A stretch of DNA of 13,827 nt from Parcubacteria group bacterium (GTDB lineage: Bacteria; Patescibacteriota; Minisyncoccia; UBA6257; JACRHW01), in assembly GCA_016211955.1 (NCBI GenBank), contig JACRHX010000044.1, positions 1 to 13,827 on the forward strand, given 5' to 3'. Within the stretch, counting starts at the first letter, position 1, and every line of letters begins with the position of its first letter. The notes beneath the pieces are model-generated. The model was not told where the DNA came from. It saw only the letters and a program-made list of their open reading frames with translations, and ran no database searches. This document shows positions 6,503-12,713 of the stretch, piece after piece. The position numbers and the translations under genes are program-made.

Positions 6503-7297
6503 ATGATTATCGACACACACGCACACATCTTCAACGAAGAGGTGTATCAAACTTATACAAAAAAATCAGCAGGAAAAATAAATAGAATACTTACTCTACA
6601 CTTTTGGATTAATCTCAATGATATACAACCCACCAAACGAACACTTGAAGAAGTGTTAAGTTTTGCCGAAACAAAAGAAGATCTTTTTGTTATTGCGGCA
6701 ATCAACATAACATACAGCGTCAAAGAACAACTTGAAAAAATAAAGGCCCTATTGGAAAATAAAAAGATAGTGGGGATTAAAATGTATCCAGGATATCAAC
6801 ATTTTTATCCATCAGATGAAATAGTGTTCCCTATTGCTGAGCTTTGTGAACAATATAATAAACCCCTCATATTCCACTCGGGTGACGTGTTTGATCGGTT
6901 GGGTACTGCTGAACTTAAGTATTCACATCCTATTCATGTCGATAGTCTGGCGACACACTATCCACAGTGTACTATTATAATTGCTCACTTCGGCTTCCCC
7001 TACCTCATGGAAACCGCAACAATCGTAAACAAAAACAAAAATGTCTTCACAGAAATATCGGGTACCATTGATACCCCTTCGCAAGATATAGTAGATACCT
7101 ATACAAAAGATCTAAAACGAGTTTTTTCTTACTATCCGGCCATAAAACAAAAAATTATGTTTGGAACTGATTACGGCGGAGAACACACCCCCCTAAACCA
7201 AATTGATTCTTATATACAGCTGGTGGAAAATGTTTTTTCTACGGAAGAACAAGACAATGTCTTCCATAAACTTGCTGAAAAATTATTCTTTTCTTAA
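6503..7297 (+). CDS. Amidohydrolase-2 family metal-dependent hydrolase
   Basis: This 264-residue TIM-barrel enzyme belongs to the amidohydrolase superfamily (amidohydrolase-2, the decarboxylase/hydrolase branch). Ordered metal-site elements are visible: H6 and H8 in DTHAH, K93 in GIKMYPGY, H125 in IFHSGD, H162 in IIAHFGFP, and the catalytic D223 in MFGTDYGG. The length is near-complete for the family. H6, H8, H125, H162 and D223 suggest a competent mononuclear or binuclear centre; whether K93 is a carboxylated bridging lysine cannot be told. The substrate is unknown; relatives act on aromatic acids, lactones or amides. The start is the ATG at 6503, which puts DTHAH at residues 4-8 as usual; no ribosome binding site is seen. 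By eye its sequence is more A/T-rich than pheT or gyrB, so it may have been acquired. A REP-like palindrome follows it. Confidence 0.88.
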   Translation: MIIDTHAHIFNEEVYQTYTKKSAGKINRILTLHFWINLNDIQPTKRTLEEVLSFAETKEDLFVIAAINITYSVKEQLEKIKALLENKKIVGIKMYPGYQHFYPSDEIVFPIAELCEQYNKPLIFHSGDVFDRLGTAELKYSHPIHVDSLATHYPQCTIIIAHFGFPYLMETATIVNKNKNVFTEISGTIDTPSQDIVDTYTKDLKRVFSYYPAIKQKIMFGTDYGGEHTPLNQIDSYIQLVENVFSTEEQDNVFHKLAEKLFFS

Positions 7298-7303
7298 GCA
7301 CAG

Positions 7304-7437
7304 GCGAGTTCTAGCACTGTTCGATAACCTCATAATTACTAGTGCCTGAGCTTGTCGAAGGCCTACGTTTCTTTAAGGAAACCCTTCGACTTTGCTCAGG
7401 GAATATCATGTTTCCGAACAGCGCCGCGAGTTCTTGC
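7304..7437. repeat. Nested REP-like palindrome with flanking direct repeats
   Basis: At the centre, CCTGAGC-TT-GTCGAAGG (7345-7361) faces CCTTCGAC-TTT-GCTCAGG (7383-7400), and between them GTTTC/GAAAC closes an inner stem. An outer inverted pair GCACTGTTCG (7314-7323) / CGAACAGCGC (7415-7424) matches at 9 of 10 positions. Outside these, a 12-base direct repeat GCGAGTTCTAGC (7304-7315) / GCGAGTTCTTGC (7426-7437) differs at one base. The nesting and flanking duplication look like a REP or MITE-type mobile unit of about 130 bp. It could also end transcription of the amidohydrolase gene, which has no other terminator. Confidence 0.75.
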
Positions 7438-7473
7438 TAATTCCCACTTTTTGTTTAATACTAGAAACATCAT

Positions 7474-7553
7474 CGCGGGTGAGTGAAACGGATATTTTAT
7501 ATCACACCAGGCTCATAACCTGGGAATAGTGGGTTCGACTCCCATCCCCGCAA
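7474..7553 (+). tRNA. Initiator-type tRNA-Met (anticodon CAT), unusual structure
   Basis: The anticodon arm CCAGG-CTCATAA-CCTGG carries CAT. The T arm GTGGG-TTCGACT-CCCAT and acceptor 3' strand CCCCGCA plus discriminator A are clear. The 5' end is C opposite A72, the mismatch that marks bacterial initiator tRNAs. There are oddities. The 5' acceptor strand CGCGGGT seems one G short, leaving T7 opposite C66. The D loop is about 15 bases. The anticodon stem has A29-U41 instead of the third G-C pair of typical initiators. The next bases are CTA, not CCA. It may be a divergent but functional tRNA-fMet or a decaying copy. A weak promoter (TTGCTA, 16 bp, TAATAC) precedes it. Confidence 0.8.
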
Positions 7554-7564
7554 CTAAAGAAAAA

Positions 7565-7590
7565 CACCCTGATTGTATCGGGGTGCTTTT
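7565..7590 (+). terminator. Terminator after the initiator tRNA
   Basis: CACCCTGAT (7565-7573) pairs with ATCGGGGTG (7577-7585) over 9 positions with one G-T wobble and a TGT loop, followed by CTTTT. It begins 11 bases after the tRNA discriminator. Confidence 0.8.
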
Positions 7591-7714
7591 GCTAAAACAC
7601 ATCTCACAATCAGATCCTCCTTAGAATAACAATGAACTAGTTACATTAATTAGCAAACCTTCATCTATTCGTCAAACTATCAAAAATCTAACGATCGTTT
7701 TAAATCTGACGCCT

Positions 7715-7750
7715 TGCTACTATGACGCGCCATAGTAGCATTCGTTTTTT
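7715..7750 (+). terminator. Orphan rho-independent terminator
   Basis: TGCTACTATG (7715-7724) and CATAGTAGCA (7731-7740) form a perfect 10-bp stem with loop ACGCGC, followed by TTCG and a run of T bases. It terminates rightward transcripts. No rightward gene lies between the terminator at 7590 and this one, so it may end an unannotated small RNA. The rest of 7591-7833 shows no convincing gene. Confidence 0.8.
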
Positions 7751-7800
7751 TAATTTGTGGCGCGTGCATAGGCCATCGTACGCGGATTTCAATGAATAAT

Positions 7801-7822
7801 TAAAAGCCGCATATTGTGCGGC
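7801..7822 (-). terminator. Terminator of the helical-repeat gene
   Basis: GCCGCA (7806-7811) and TGCGGC (7817-7822) form a 6-bp stem with a 5-base loop. Read leftward it is followed by TTTTAATT, and it lies 11 bases beyond the stop codon at 7834. Confidence 0.8.
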
Positions 7823-7833
7823 ATATTTTGAAT

Positions 7834-8628
7834 TTATTTTTGTGATAGGTGAAGCATTTCTTGAACCAAAAAATGAGGAGTTCTCAAGATTGTTTCAGCG
7901 CGTACTCTAAGCCGTGGAATTTCTCTTACAATTCGTTGTATGATTCGCGATACTACCTCTCCGCGATGATCTGCTATAAGTTTTTTCCACGCATGCATTC
8001 GAAGCGAAGGTACGAATTTCATAATAACAAAGAGATCTTCTGCAAATACATTCATAGACAATACTCTCTCTGCAGCCTTTTTGCGTAATGGCGCCGTAGA
8101 ATTCTCGATGATACCAAGAAATCCTCGACGTGATACTGTAGGATTGTTCAGAATCCTCTCCGTAACATGCCTTATCATCCTTTTTGATGTAACATACCCA
8201 AAAATGGCGAGAAGCACATATTCGTCAATATTCCGAGCAAGAAGAATACGAATAATCCTCTTTCGAAATTCAGGAAGGTGATGTAACGCATCCCGCAATA
8301 CCTCGTTTGTTGGGTTTGTATTACAAAATTGTTTCCAAACCCTTCCCCGAAGTCTTGGTACATGCTCCATTATAAGAATAAGATCGTAGGAAGAAACCTC
8401 CTTGGGGAAAAGCCTTCTCGCGGCTCTTTCTGCTAGCACGGGAACTCCTATCACAATCGAAAAAAGTTGATGCCTCGAAAGATTGTTCTTAAGCATCGCC
8501 CGAGCGGCCTTCTCCTTTAATTCGGGGATACGCCTCAAAACAGTTTCGAGCGTTGCAACGTCGGGCTTCTTTCGCATTAACTCACACCATAGTTGATTTA
8601 ATTTCTTTACCCTATCACCTTGATTCAT
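7834..8628 (-). CDS. Degenerate helical-repeat protein, function unknown
   Basis: This 264-residue, basic, all-helical protein has no signal peptide or transmembrane segment. It is built from about seven or eight degenerate units of roughly 31 residues, each with a pattern like L-x-x-I-x-x-x-(V/I)-P-x-L-R-x-x-A-x-x-x-L. Examples are LRRIPELKEKAARAML (about 31-46), IVIGVPVLAERAARRLF (58-74), IMEHVPRLRGRVWKQF (86-101), LHHLPEFRKRIIRILL (115-130) and IMKFVPSLRMHAWKKLI (202-218). The layout suggests a HEAT/armadillo-like solenoid that could bind protein or nucleic acid; no catalytic motif is visible. The start at 8628 is fixed by an excellent AGGAGGTGA ribosome binding site 7 bases upstream, which most genes here lack and which implies strong translation. 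It stands alone, after the leftward tRNA-Met and before a terminator. Similar repeat proteins occur in CPR genomes to my recollection. Confidence 0.85.
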   Translation of the reverse strand: MNQGDRVKKLNQLWCELMRKKPDVATLETVLRRIPELKEKAARAMLKNNLSRHQLFSIVIGVPVLAERAARRLFPKEVSSYDLILIMEHVPRLRGRVWKQFCNTNPTNEVLRDALHHLPEFRKRIIRILLARNIDEYVLLAIFGYVTSKRMIRHVTERILNNPTVSRRGFLGIIENSTAPLRKKAAERVLSMNVFAEDLFVIMKFVPSLRMHAWKKLIADHRGEVVSRIIQRIVREIPRLRVRAETILRTPHFLVQEMLHLSQK

Positions 8629-8635
8629 TGTCTAC

Positions 8636-8644
8636 TCACCTCCT
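8636..8644 (-). promoter_or_regulatory. Strong Shine-Dalgarno AGGAGGTGA
   Basis: The minus strand reads AGGAGGTGA, 7 bases before the ATG at 8628, a near-perfect anti-16S match. It decides the start of the helical-repeat gene. Confidence 0.9.
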
Positions 8645-8697
8645 CACAACTATCGAAGAACCAAAAGAAGTATATAGGATATCGAGACAAAACAAAA

Positions 8698-8743
8698 ACT
8701 CCATATTGAGTGTGGCTGTCCCTCATATACATTCGGGACACTC
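8698..8743 (-). promoter_or_regulatory. Hairpin region between tRNA-Met and the helical-repeat gene
   Basis: TGTCCC (8717-8722) and GGGACA (8735-8740) form a 6-bp hairpin with a 12-base loop. In the leftward transcript a second small hairpin (ACTC/GAGT, 8698-8701 with 8708-8711) is followed by TTTTTGTTTTG, a weak terminator shape. Bases 8708-8713 can instead pair with 8738-8743, so the two folds compete. It probably ends the tRNA-Met transcript. Confidence 0.45.
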
Positions 8744-8779
8744 AAATTTTCTATTCCCCTTGGTCATGAAAATTTGGTG

Positions 8780-8853
8780 TGCCAGGGGTGGGGATCGAAC
8801 CCACGACCTCAGCGTTATGAGTGCTGTGCTCTAACCAACTGAGCTACCCTGGC
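8780..8853 (-). tRNA. tRNA-Met (anticodon CAT), elongator type
   Basis: The cloverleaf has acceptor GCCAGGG/CCCTGGC, D arm GCTC-AGTTGGTTA-GAGC, anticodon arm CAGCA-CTCATAA-CGCTG, variable AGGTC, T arm GTGGG-TTCGATC-CCCAC, and discriminator A. A paired G1-C72 and the D loop AGTTGGTTA fit elongator Met. The anticodon CAT alone cannot exclude a lysidine-modified tRNA-Ile2. Position 31-39 is an A-C mismatch next to the anticodon loop. No CCA is encoded. Confidence 0.93.
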
Positions 8854-8867
8854 TTGTGGGTATCGAT

Positions 8868-8896
8868 ACTATACAAAAAAAACAAAATTTCGGCAA
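8868..8896 (-). promoter_or_regulatory. Putative promoter of the leftward tRNA-Met
   Basis: On the minus strand TTGCCG (8896-8891), a 17-bp spacer and TATAGT (8873-8868) lie 14 bases before the tRNA 5' end at 8853. It sits just after the stop of the HEPN-like gene, allowing tRNA transcription independent of the gatCA operon. Confidence 0.55.
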
Positions 8897-8902
8897 TAAC
8901 CC

Positions 8903-9466
8903 TCAATCGATTAAGTTCATCTCTCGAAAAACTCTTTCGTAGATTCCAACAACCTCTACCGCCTCCTGATAGGAAAGAGCGTGATCTGGGCTATGTACAA
9001 TATTATTCCTCACCTTGTGCGCAGACCATAATTCGTTAATACTCCTTAGCTGCGCCTTGGTAATTTTTTTTAATCGATCTGCCATAGTATCCCCCACATA
9101 TCCCATTCTCTTTAATACTGTATCAAGTAGCTTATCGGCATCAATAATAGCAAGACGTAGATTCGCCTCGTCCCCCTTTTCCAATCGATCCCGTACCTCT
9201 TTCCATGCTTTAAGTACACGCTTTCTATCTACTTGTGCCATTGCCATCATATCACTTAGTTGTTCAGCTTGCAGACCAAAAACTCTCATCTTCATAACGA
9301 GCCATATAATTCCCGCAAAGAGTACCGCGGAGATAAAAGAAGAAATAAGTTTAAGAGTAAAAAGAAAAGAATCCGTAAATACAATACTACGAACGTAAAG
9401 TAAAAAATTTAATACCACAAGTATCCCATCCCGTATTGTGTAAAGTAATTGTGAAAAAAGAAGCAT
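8903..9466 (-). CDS. Membrane-anchored HEPN-like protein
   Basis: This 187-residue protein has a hydrophobic N-terminal part with one or two transmembrane helices (about 8-27 and 36-58) and a cytoplasmic helical domain. The latter contains a coiled-coil-like stretch (about 66-100), then IIDADKLLDTVLKRMGY (about 107-123) and LWSAHKVRNNIVHSP (about 146-160). R153-N-N-I-V-H158 fits the R-x4-6-H motif of HEPN domains, which in many families form dimeric ribonucleases; others are non-catalytic. The HEPN assignment is inferred from this motif and the helical context, not from a search. It starts 16 bases after the gatA stop and so is probably co-transcribed with gatC and gatA. It ends with TGA. Its role may be RNA-related at the membrane, but there is no direct evidence. 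Confidence 0.8.
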   Translation of the reverse strand: MLLFSQLLYTIRDGILVVLNFLLYVRSIVFTDSFLFTLKLISSFISAVLFAGIIWLVMKMRVFGLQAEQLSDMMAMAQVDRKRVLKAWKEVRDRLEKGDEANLRLAIIDADKLLDTVLKRMGYVGDTMADRLKKITKAQLRSINELWSAHKVRNNIVHSPDHALSYQEAVEVVGIYERVFREMNLID

Positions 9467-9482
9467 GTTTCTTAAATAATTA

Positions 9483-10943
9483 TCAACAAGACTCTACTAT
9501 GGTTTTCTCATACCATTTACTTACCCCTAGTAGTGTCGCTTCGTCAAAATGTTTTCCAATGAGCTGAACACCTACAGGAAGTTTGCCCTCAAGATTACAC
9601 AAAGAACGCGAAGGAAATGACAAAGCAGGAAGCCCCGCAAGATTTACAGGGACGGTAAAAATATCCGAAAGATACATTGATACAGGATCCTTTGTCTTTT
9701 CACCAAACTTAAAGGCTTGTGTTGGGGTGGTGGGGGTAAGAATAACATCTACATTTCTAAATGCATTTATGAAATCTGTTGTAATGAGACTGCGCACCTT
9801 CTGTGCCTGAAGGTAATAAGCGTCATAGTAACCCGCCGATAACACGTAGTTTCCCAACAGAACTCTACGCTTTGGTTCCTTTCCAAAACCCTCTCCACGA
9901 TTACGTTGGTACATTTCCCCCAGTAGTGCAGATTCGCCACGTGTTCCATAACGAATACCATCAAAGCGCGCGAGGTTCGAACTTACCTCCGCAGGCATAA
10001 TGATATAGTAACAAGAAAGAGCATATTCCGTATGAGGAAGTGAAATTTCTTTAAACTTCATCTTAAGACTCTTAAGAACAGCTATTGAGTTATCAATTTC
10101 TTTCTGTGTTTCCTTTATAATACCTGGAATGAAATACTCCTTGGGTAGTCCGATGGTGAGCTCTCGTAAGGAGTCAAGGGAGAAATCATTTACCTGCTTT
10201 GCATGAAATTTAAAATCTTTTTTTGAAGTTCCATCGAGCGGATCATGTCCACTTATTACCTCAAAAGCAAGTGCCGCATCCATAGTAGTTCGCGCAAAGG
10301 GAGCGATCTGGTCAAGCGAAGAAGCCATAGCAATTAAACCATAACGTGAAACTGCTCCATACGTTGGCTTAAGTCCCACGAGACCACAAAACGACGCAGG
10401 CTGTCGCACCGATCCGCCCGTCTCAGATCCCAAAGCACATACTGCTTCTCCAAGCGTAACCGCCACCGCTGACCCAGAAGAAGAACCCCCCGGAACACGT
10501 GAAATATCGTGTGGATTTTTCGCAGGGAAAAAAGCAGAATTCTCACCCGATGATCCCATCGCAAATTCATCCATATTCGTCTTTCCCATTATTACCGCAC
10601 CCGCCGATTTGAGTCTTTTTGTAACCGTTGCATCATAGCTAGCTATATAATCTTTAAGAATTTTTGATCCTGCCGTCGCAGGATGATTTACCGCCAAAAT
10701 ATTATCTTTGAGCGCAAAAGGGACCCCCCCAAGAAGCGGCAAATCGTCATTCTGTGCAATAGTGACGTCAATTTCCTGCGCACACTTCAAAGCATCATCA
10801 TTCATGACGTGCAAATACCCGCCATATTCTGTATCTTTTTCTTTGATATGTTTTAGAACCTGTGTAATCAATTCAACCGCAGAGTACTCCTTCTTAAGAA
10901 GTGCGGTGTGTATTGATGCGATAGTTAAATCTCTAAGTTGCAT
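9483..10943 (-). CDS. gatA: Asp-tRNA(Asn)/Glu-tRNA(Gln) amidotransferase subunit A
   Basis: GatA is the amidase subunit of GatCAB. It releases ammonia from glutamine for conversion of Glu-tRNA(Gln) or Asp-tRNA(Asn) to the correctly charged tRNA. The 486-residue protein is of normal length and has the amidase-signature Lys-cisSer-Ser triad: K79 in GVPFALKDNILA, S154 in PGGSSSGSAVAV, and S178 in GSETGGSVRQPASF. KPTYGAVSRYGLIAMASSLD follows the signature. The ATG at 10943 (MQLRDLTIASIHTALL) is chosen over longer in-frame alternatives that would extend back into gatC, because it is 1 base after the gatC stop and gives the family-like N-terminus. Its presence suggests that this organism makes Gln-tRNA and/or Asn-tRNA indirectly. 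gatB is not in the window and must be elsewhere. Confidence 0.98.
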   Translation of the reverse strand: MQLRDLTIASIHTALLKKEYSAVELITQVLKHIKEKDTEYGGYLHVMNDDALKCAQEIDVTIAQNDDLPLLGGVPFALKDNILAVNHPATAGSKILKDYIASYDATVTKRLKSAGAVIMGKTNMDEFAMGSSGENSAFFPAKNPHDISRVPGGSSSGSAVAVTLGEAVCALGSETGGSVRQPASFCGLVGLKPTYGAVSRYGLIAMASSLDQIAPFARTTMDAALAFEVISGHDPLDGTSKKDFKFHAKQVNDFSLDSLRELTIGLPKEYFIPGIIKETQKEIDNSIAVLKSLKMKFKEISLPHTEYALSCYYIIMPAEVSSNLARFDGIRYGTRGESALLGEMYQRNRGEGFGKEPKRRVLLGNYVLSAGYYDAYYLQAQKVRSLITTDFINAFRNVDVILTPTTPTQAFKFGEKTKDPVSMYLSDIFTVPVNLAGLPALSFPSRSLCNLEGKLPVGVQLIGKHFDEATLLGVSKWYEKTIVESC

Positions 10944-10944
10944 A

Positions 10945-11250
10945 TTATTCTGTAAACACCGGAGGTACCTCAAGATATCCGTCCTTACTTTTAGGAAAGG
11001 CGCGCGTAACACGTGCGGTTTCATTCACCTTATTTGATTTTCGTTCGAGATCAACAATATCGCTTCTTAAACAATTATAAAAAAACACACCTCCATTCAT
11101 GGGCCCTACGTCTTTCGTATCTACTTCATTCAGTTTTTTTACGTATTCCAAAATCTTCTCAATATCTTTCGCAAGCGCCTTTTTTTCTACTGCGGTAATC
11201 GCGATACGCCCTAGTTCAGCATAGTGTTCAACATCTTTTCCTGTAATCAT
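10945..11250 (-). CDS. gatC: Asp-tRNA(Asn)/Glu-tRNA(Gln) amidotransferase subunit C
   Basis: GatC is the small subunit that wraps the GatA-GatB interface and stabilises the complex. The 101-residue protein is of normal length: helical N-terminus (ITGKDVEHYAELGRIAITAV, then ILEYVKKLNEVDTKDVGPM) and the conserved C-terminal tail ending GYLEVPPVF. The stop TAA is followed by one base and the gatA ATG, so translation is coupled. It is the first gene of a leftward operon with gatA and the HEPN-like gene. No ribosome binding site is obvious; its leader contains a 15-bp tandem repeat. Confidence 0.97.
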   Translation of the reverse strand: MITGKDVEHYAELGRIAITAVEKKALAKDIEKILEYVKKLNEVDTKDVGPMNGGVFFYNCLRSDIVDLERKSNKVNETARVTRAFPKSKDGYLEVPPVFTE

Positions 11251-11256
11251 ATAATT

Positions 11257-11290
11257 AGGACATTAGCTTTTAGGACATTAGCTTTTAGGA
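11257..11290. repeat. 15-bp tandem repeat in the gatC leader
   Basis: AGGACATTAGCTTTT occurs at 11257-11271 and 11272-11286, followed by a third partial AGGA. In the leftward transcript each copy contains ATG-TCC-TAA, a Met-Ser-stop mini reading frame, immediately before the gatC ATG at 11250. The copies can pair partly with CCTAAAAAACTAA at 11312-11324. Confidence 0.8.
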
Positions 11291-11414
11291 AGATCTTGGC
11301 ACCTAAAAAACTAAAACCTAATCTCTAATACCTTGTTACGATTATTGCACAAATCCTTTCCCAATACAAAAACTAGTCTTGTATTTCCCCAAAGGACATG
11401 ATTAGAATGAACTC

Positions 11415-12713
11415 ATGAGACCCATTACCGTACCCGATCCGCTTCTTGGTGAAATCGACATTACCGATGTCGCGCCTATTATTGATTCGACGCATTTTCA
11501 ACGCCTTCGCAGTGTAAAACAACTTGGCACAACCATCTACCTTTATCCCAACGCAACCCATAGTAGATTTGCGCATTGTATCGGAGCCTATCATCGCGCA
11601 AAACAAAGAATAAAATCGTGGCATGATACTCCACGTGATTACAAAAAAAGGGGTATTAACGCCCTCTCGACGCAAGAGGAACGAAATATTACCATTTACG
11701 CTCTCACACACGACATCGGACATGGTCCCCTAAGCCACGTTATAGAAGAAGTTACAAGCTTTAACCACGAAGAAAATGGAAAACATGTTATTAAGGATGG
11801 AATTAAGAAAGCTATTGGTACATGCGGAGGAAACCCAACCATTATTCATGACATGCTCGCAAAAAAACATCCTCTGGGTCGCATTGTAGATGATAAAGTT
11901 CTTGGTGTAGAAAAATGGGATTATCTCGAAAGAGATCTTCATTTTTCAGGTGCAGGCGTACTCGCGCCACCCCATCTCAAAGACATCGAAAAACATGTAG
12001 TATGGTACAAAAACCAACTCATGATTACCTCGGAAGCAGTACATCCCGTACGCAATTTAATTCTTTTTTATTGGAATGCCTACAAAGAAGTATATTTTAG
12101 CCCAAAATCACTTTTTTATCAGCGACTTTTCCAAAAAATGATCCACAAAGAACTTACTTCAGGTACCCTCAAAGAAGCAGATCTCTGGAATCTCAACGAT
12201 GGAGAGATAGAAGGACGTCTTAAAACATCATCCCACGAAGAGGTGCGCACCCTCTTTGAACGCGGTATGCAACGCACCCTACATCGTGCAATGGTATTCC
12301 GACTTGCCCCCTACCTCCACGAAGAACATTGCGAAAAAAATGTACACCTCTCTCCCTCAAACACCCCATTTCTTACAGCATTCGAGAATTTTGATGCAAA
12401 GATACTTGAAAAAATAGAACAAGAAATTGCAAACATTGCTAACATTAATCCTATCGACATTTTGTTTGTACCTGTAAGCAAGGCGTCTCATAAACGATTT
12501 TCTCCCCACACCGTCCCAGTTCTTATGCAAAATCTAAAGGAAACCGTCGATCTTTTTGATCACTATACCGACATGCGACCCACACTAAAAACACACGAGG
12601 AATCATTCCTTGCCACCCGCATCTTCTGCAATCAAAAATACATTCCAAAACTCACCAAAAAAGCAGAAGAAATAAAAATGCTTCTTACTACCTATCAAAA
12701 TAGGAATGAGTGA
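11415..12713 (+). CDS. SAMHD1/dGTPase-like HD-domain phosphohydrolase
   Basis: This 432-residue cytoplasmic protein has the HD-superfamily layout of SAMHD1 and bacterial relatives, which hydrolyse dNTPs to deoxynucleosides and triphosphate. Visible motifs are TVPDPLLGEIDITDVAPIID (5-24), FQRLRSVKQLG (28-38), HSRFAH with metal ligand H54, THDIGHGPLSH with H99 and D100, FNHEE with H118 and E119, and GVEKWDYLERD (164-174). In SAMHD1 the residue before KWDY is the fourth metal ligand Asp311; here it is E166. The C-terminal half is helical and less conserved. dNTP pool control or phage defence are possible roles; another phosphorylated substrate cannot be excluded. The ATG at 11415 is supported by the conserved N-terminal motif; a 6-codon mini frame overlaps it as ATGA. 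It converges with the surface-protein gene. Confidence 0.9.
   Translation: MRPITVPDPLLGEIDITDVAPIIDSTHFQRLRSVKQLGTTIYLYPNATHSRFAHCIGAYHRAKQRIKSWHDTPRDYKKRGINALSTQEERNITIYALTHDIGHGPLSHVIEEVTSFNHEENGKHVIKDGIKKAIGTCGGNPTIIHDMLAKKHPLGRIVDDKVLGVEKWDYLERDLHFSGAGVLAPPHLKDIEKHVVWYKNQLMITSEAVHPVRNLILFYWNAYKEVYFSPKSLFYQRLFQKMIHKELTSGTLKEADLWNLNDGEIEGRLKTSSHEEVRTLFERGMQRTLHRAMVFRLAPYLHEEHCEKNVHLSPSNTPFLTAFENFDAKILEKIEQEIANIANINPIDILFVPVSKASHKRFSPHTVPVLMQNLKETVDLFDHYTDMRPTLKTHEESFLATRIFCNQKYIPKLTKKAEEIKMLLTTYQNRNE

Noticed and set aside
7723..7800. 25-codon rightward frame starting MTRHSS
   Set aside because: Its start lies inside the orphan terminator stem, it has no ribosome binding site and no protein-like composition.
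8553..8834. 93-codon rightward frame containing GGDRTHDLS
   Set aside because: This peptide is the translation of the complement of the leftward tRNA-Met, and the rest is antisense to the helical-repeat gene start.
10945..11024. Longer gatA start upstream of 10943
   Set aside because: It would overlap gatC and add 27 residues unlike any GatA N-terminus; MQLRDLT fits the family and puts the triad at K79, S154 and S178.
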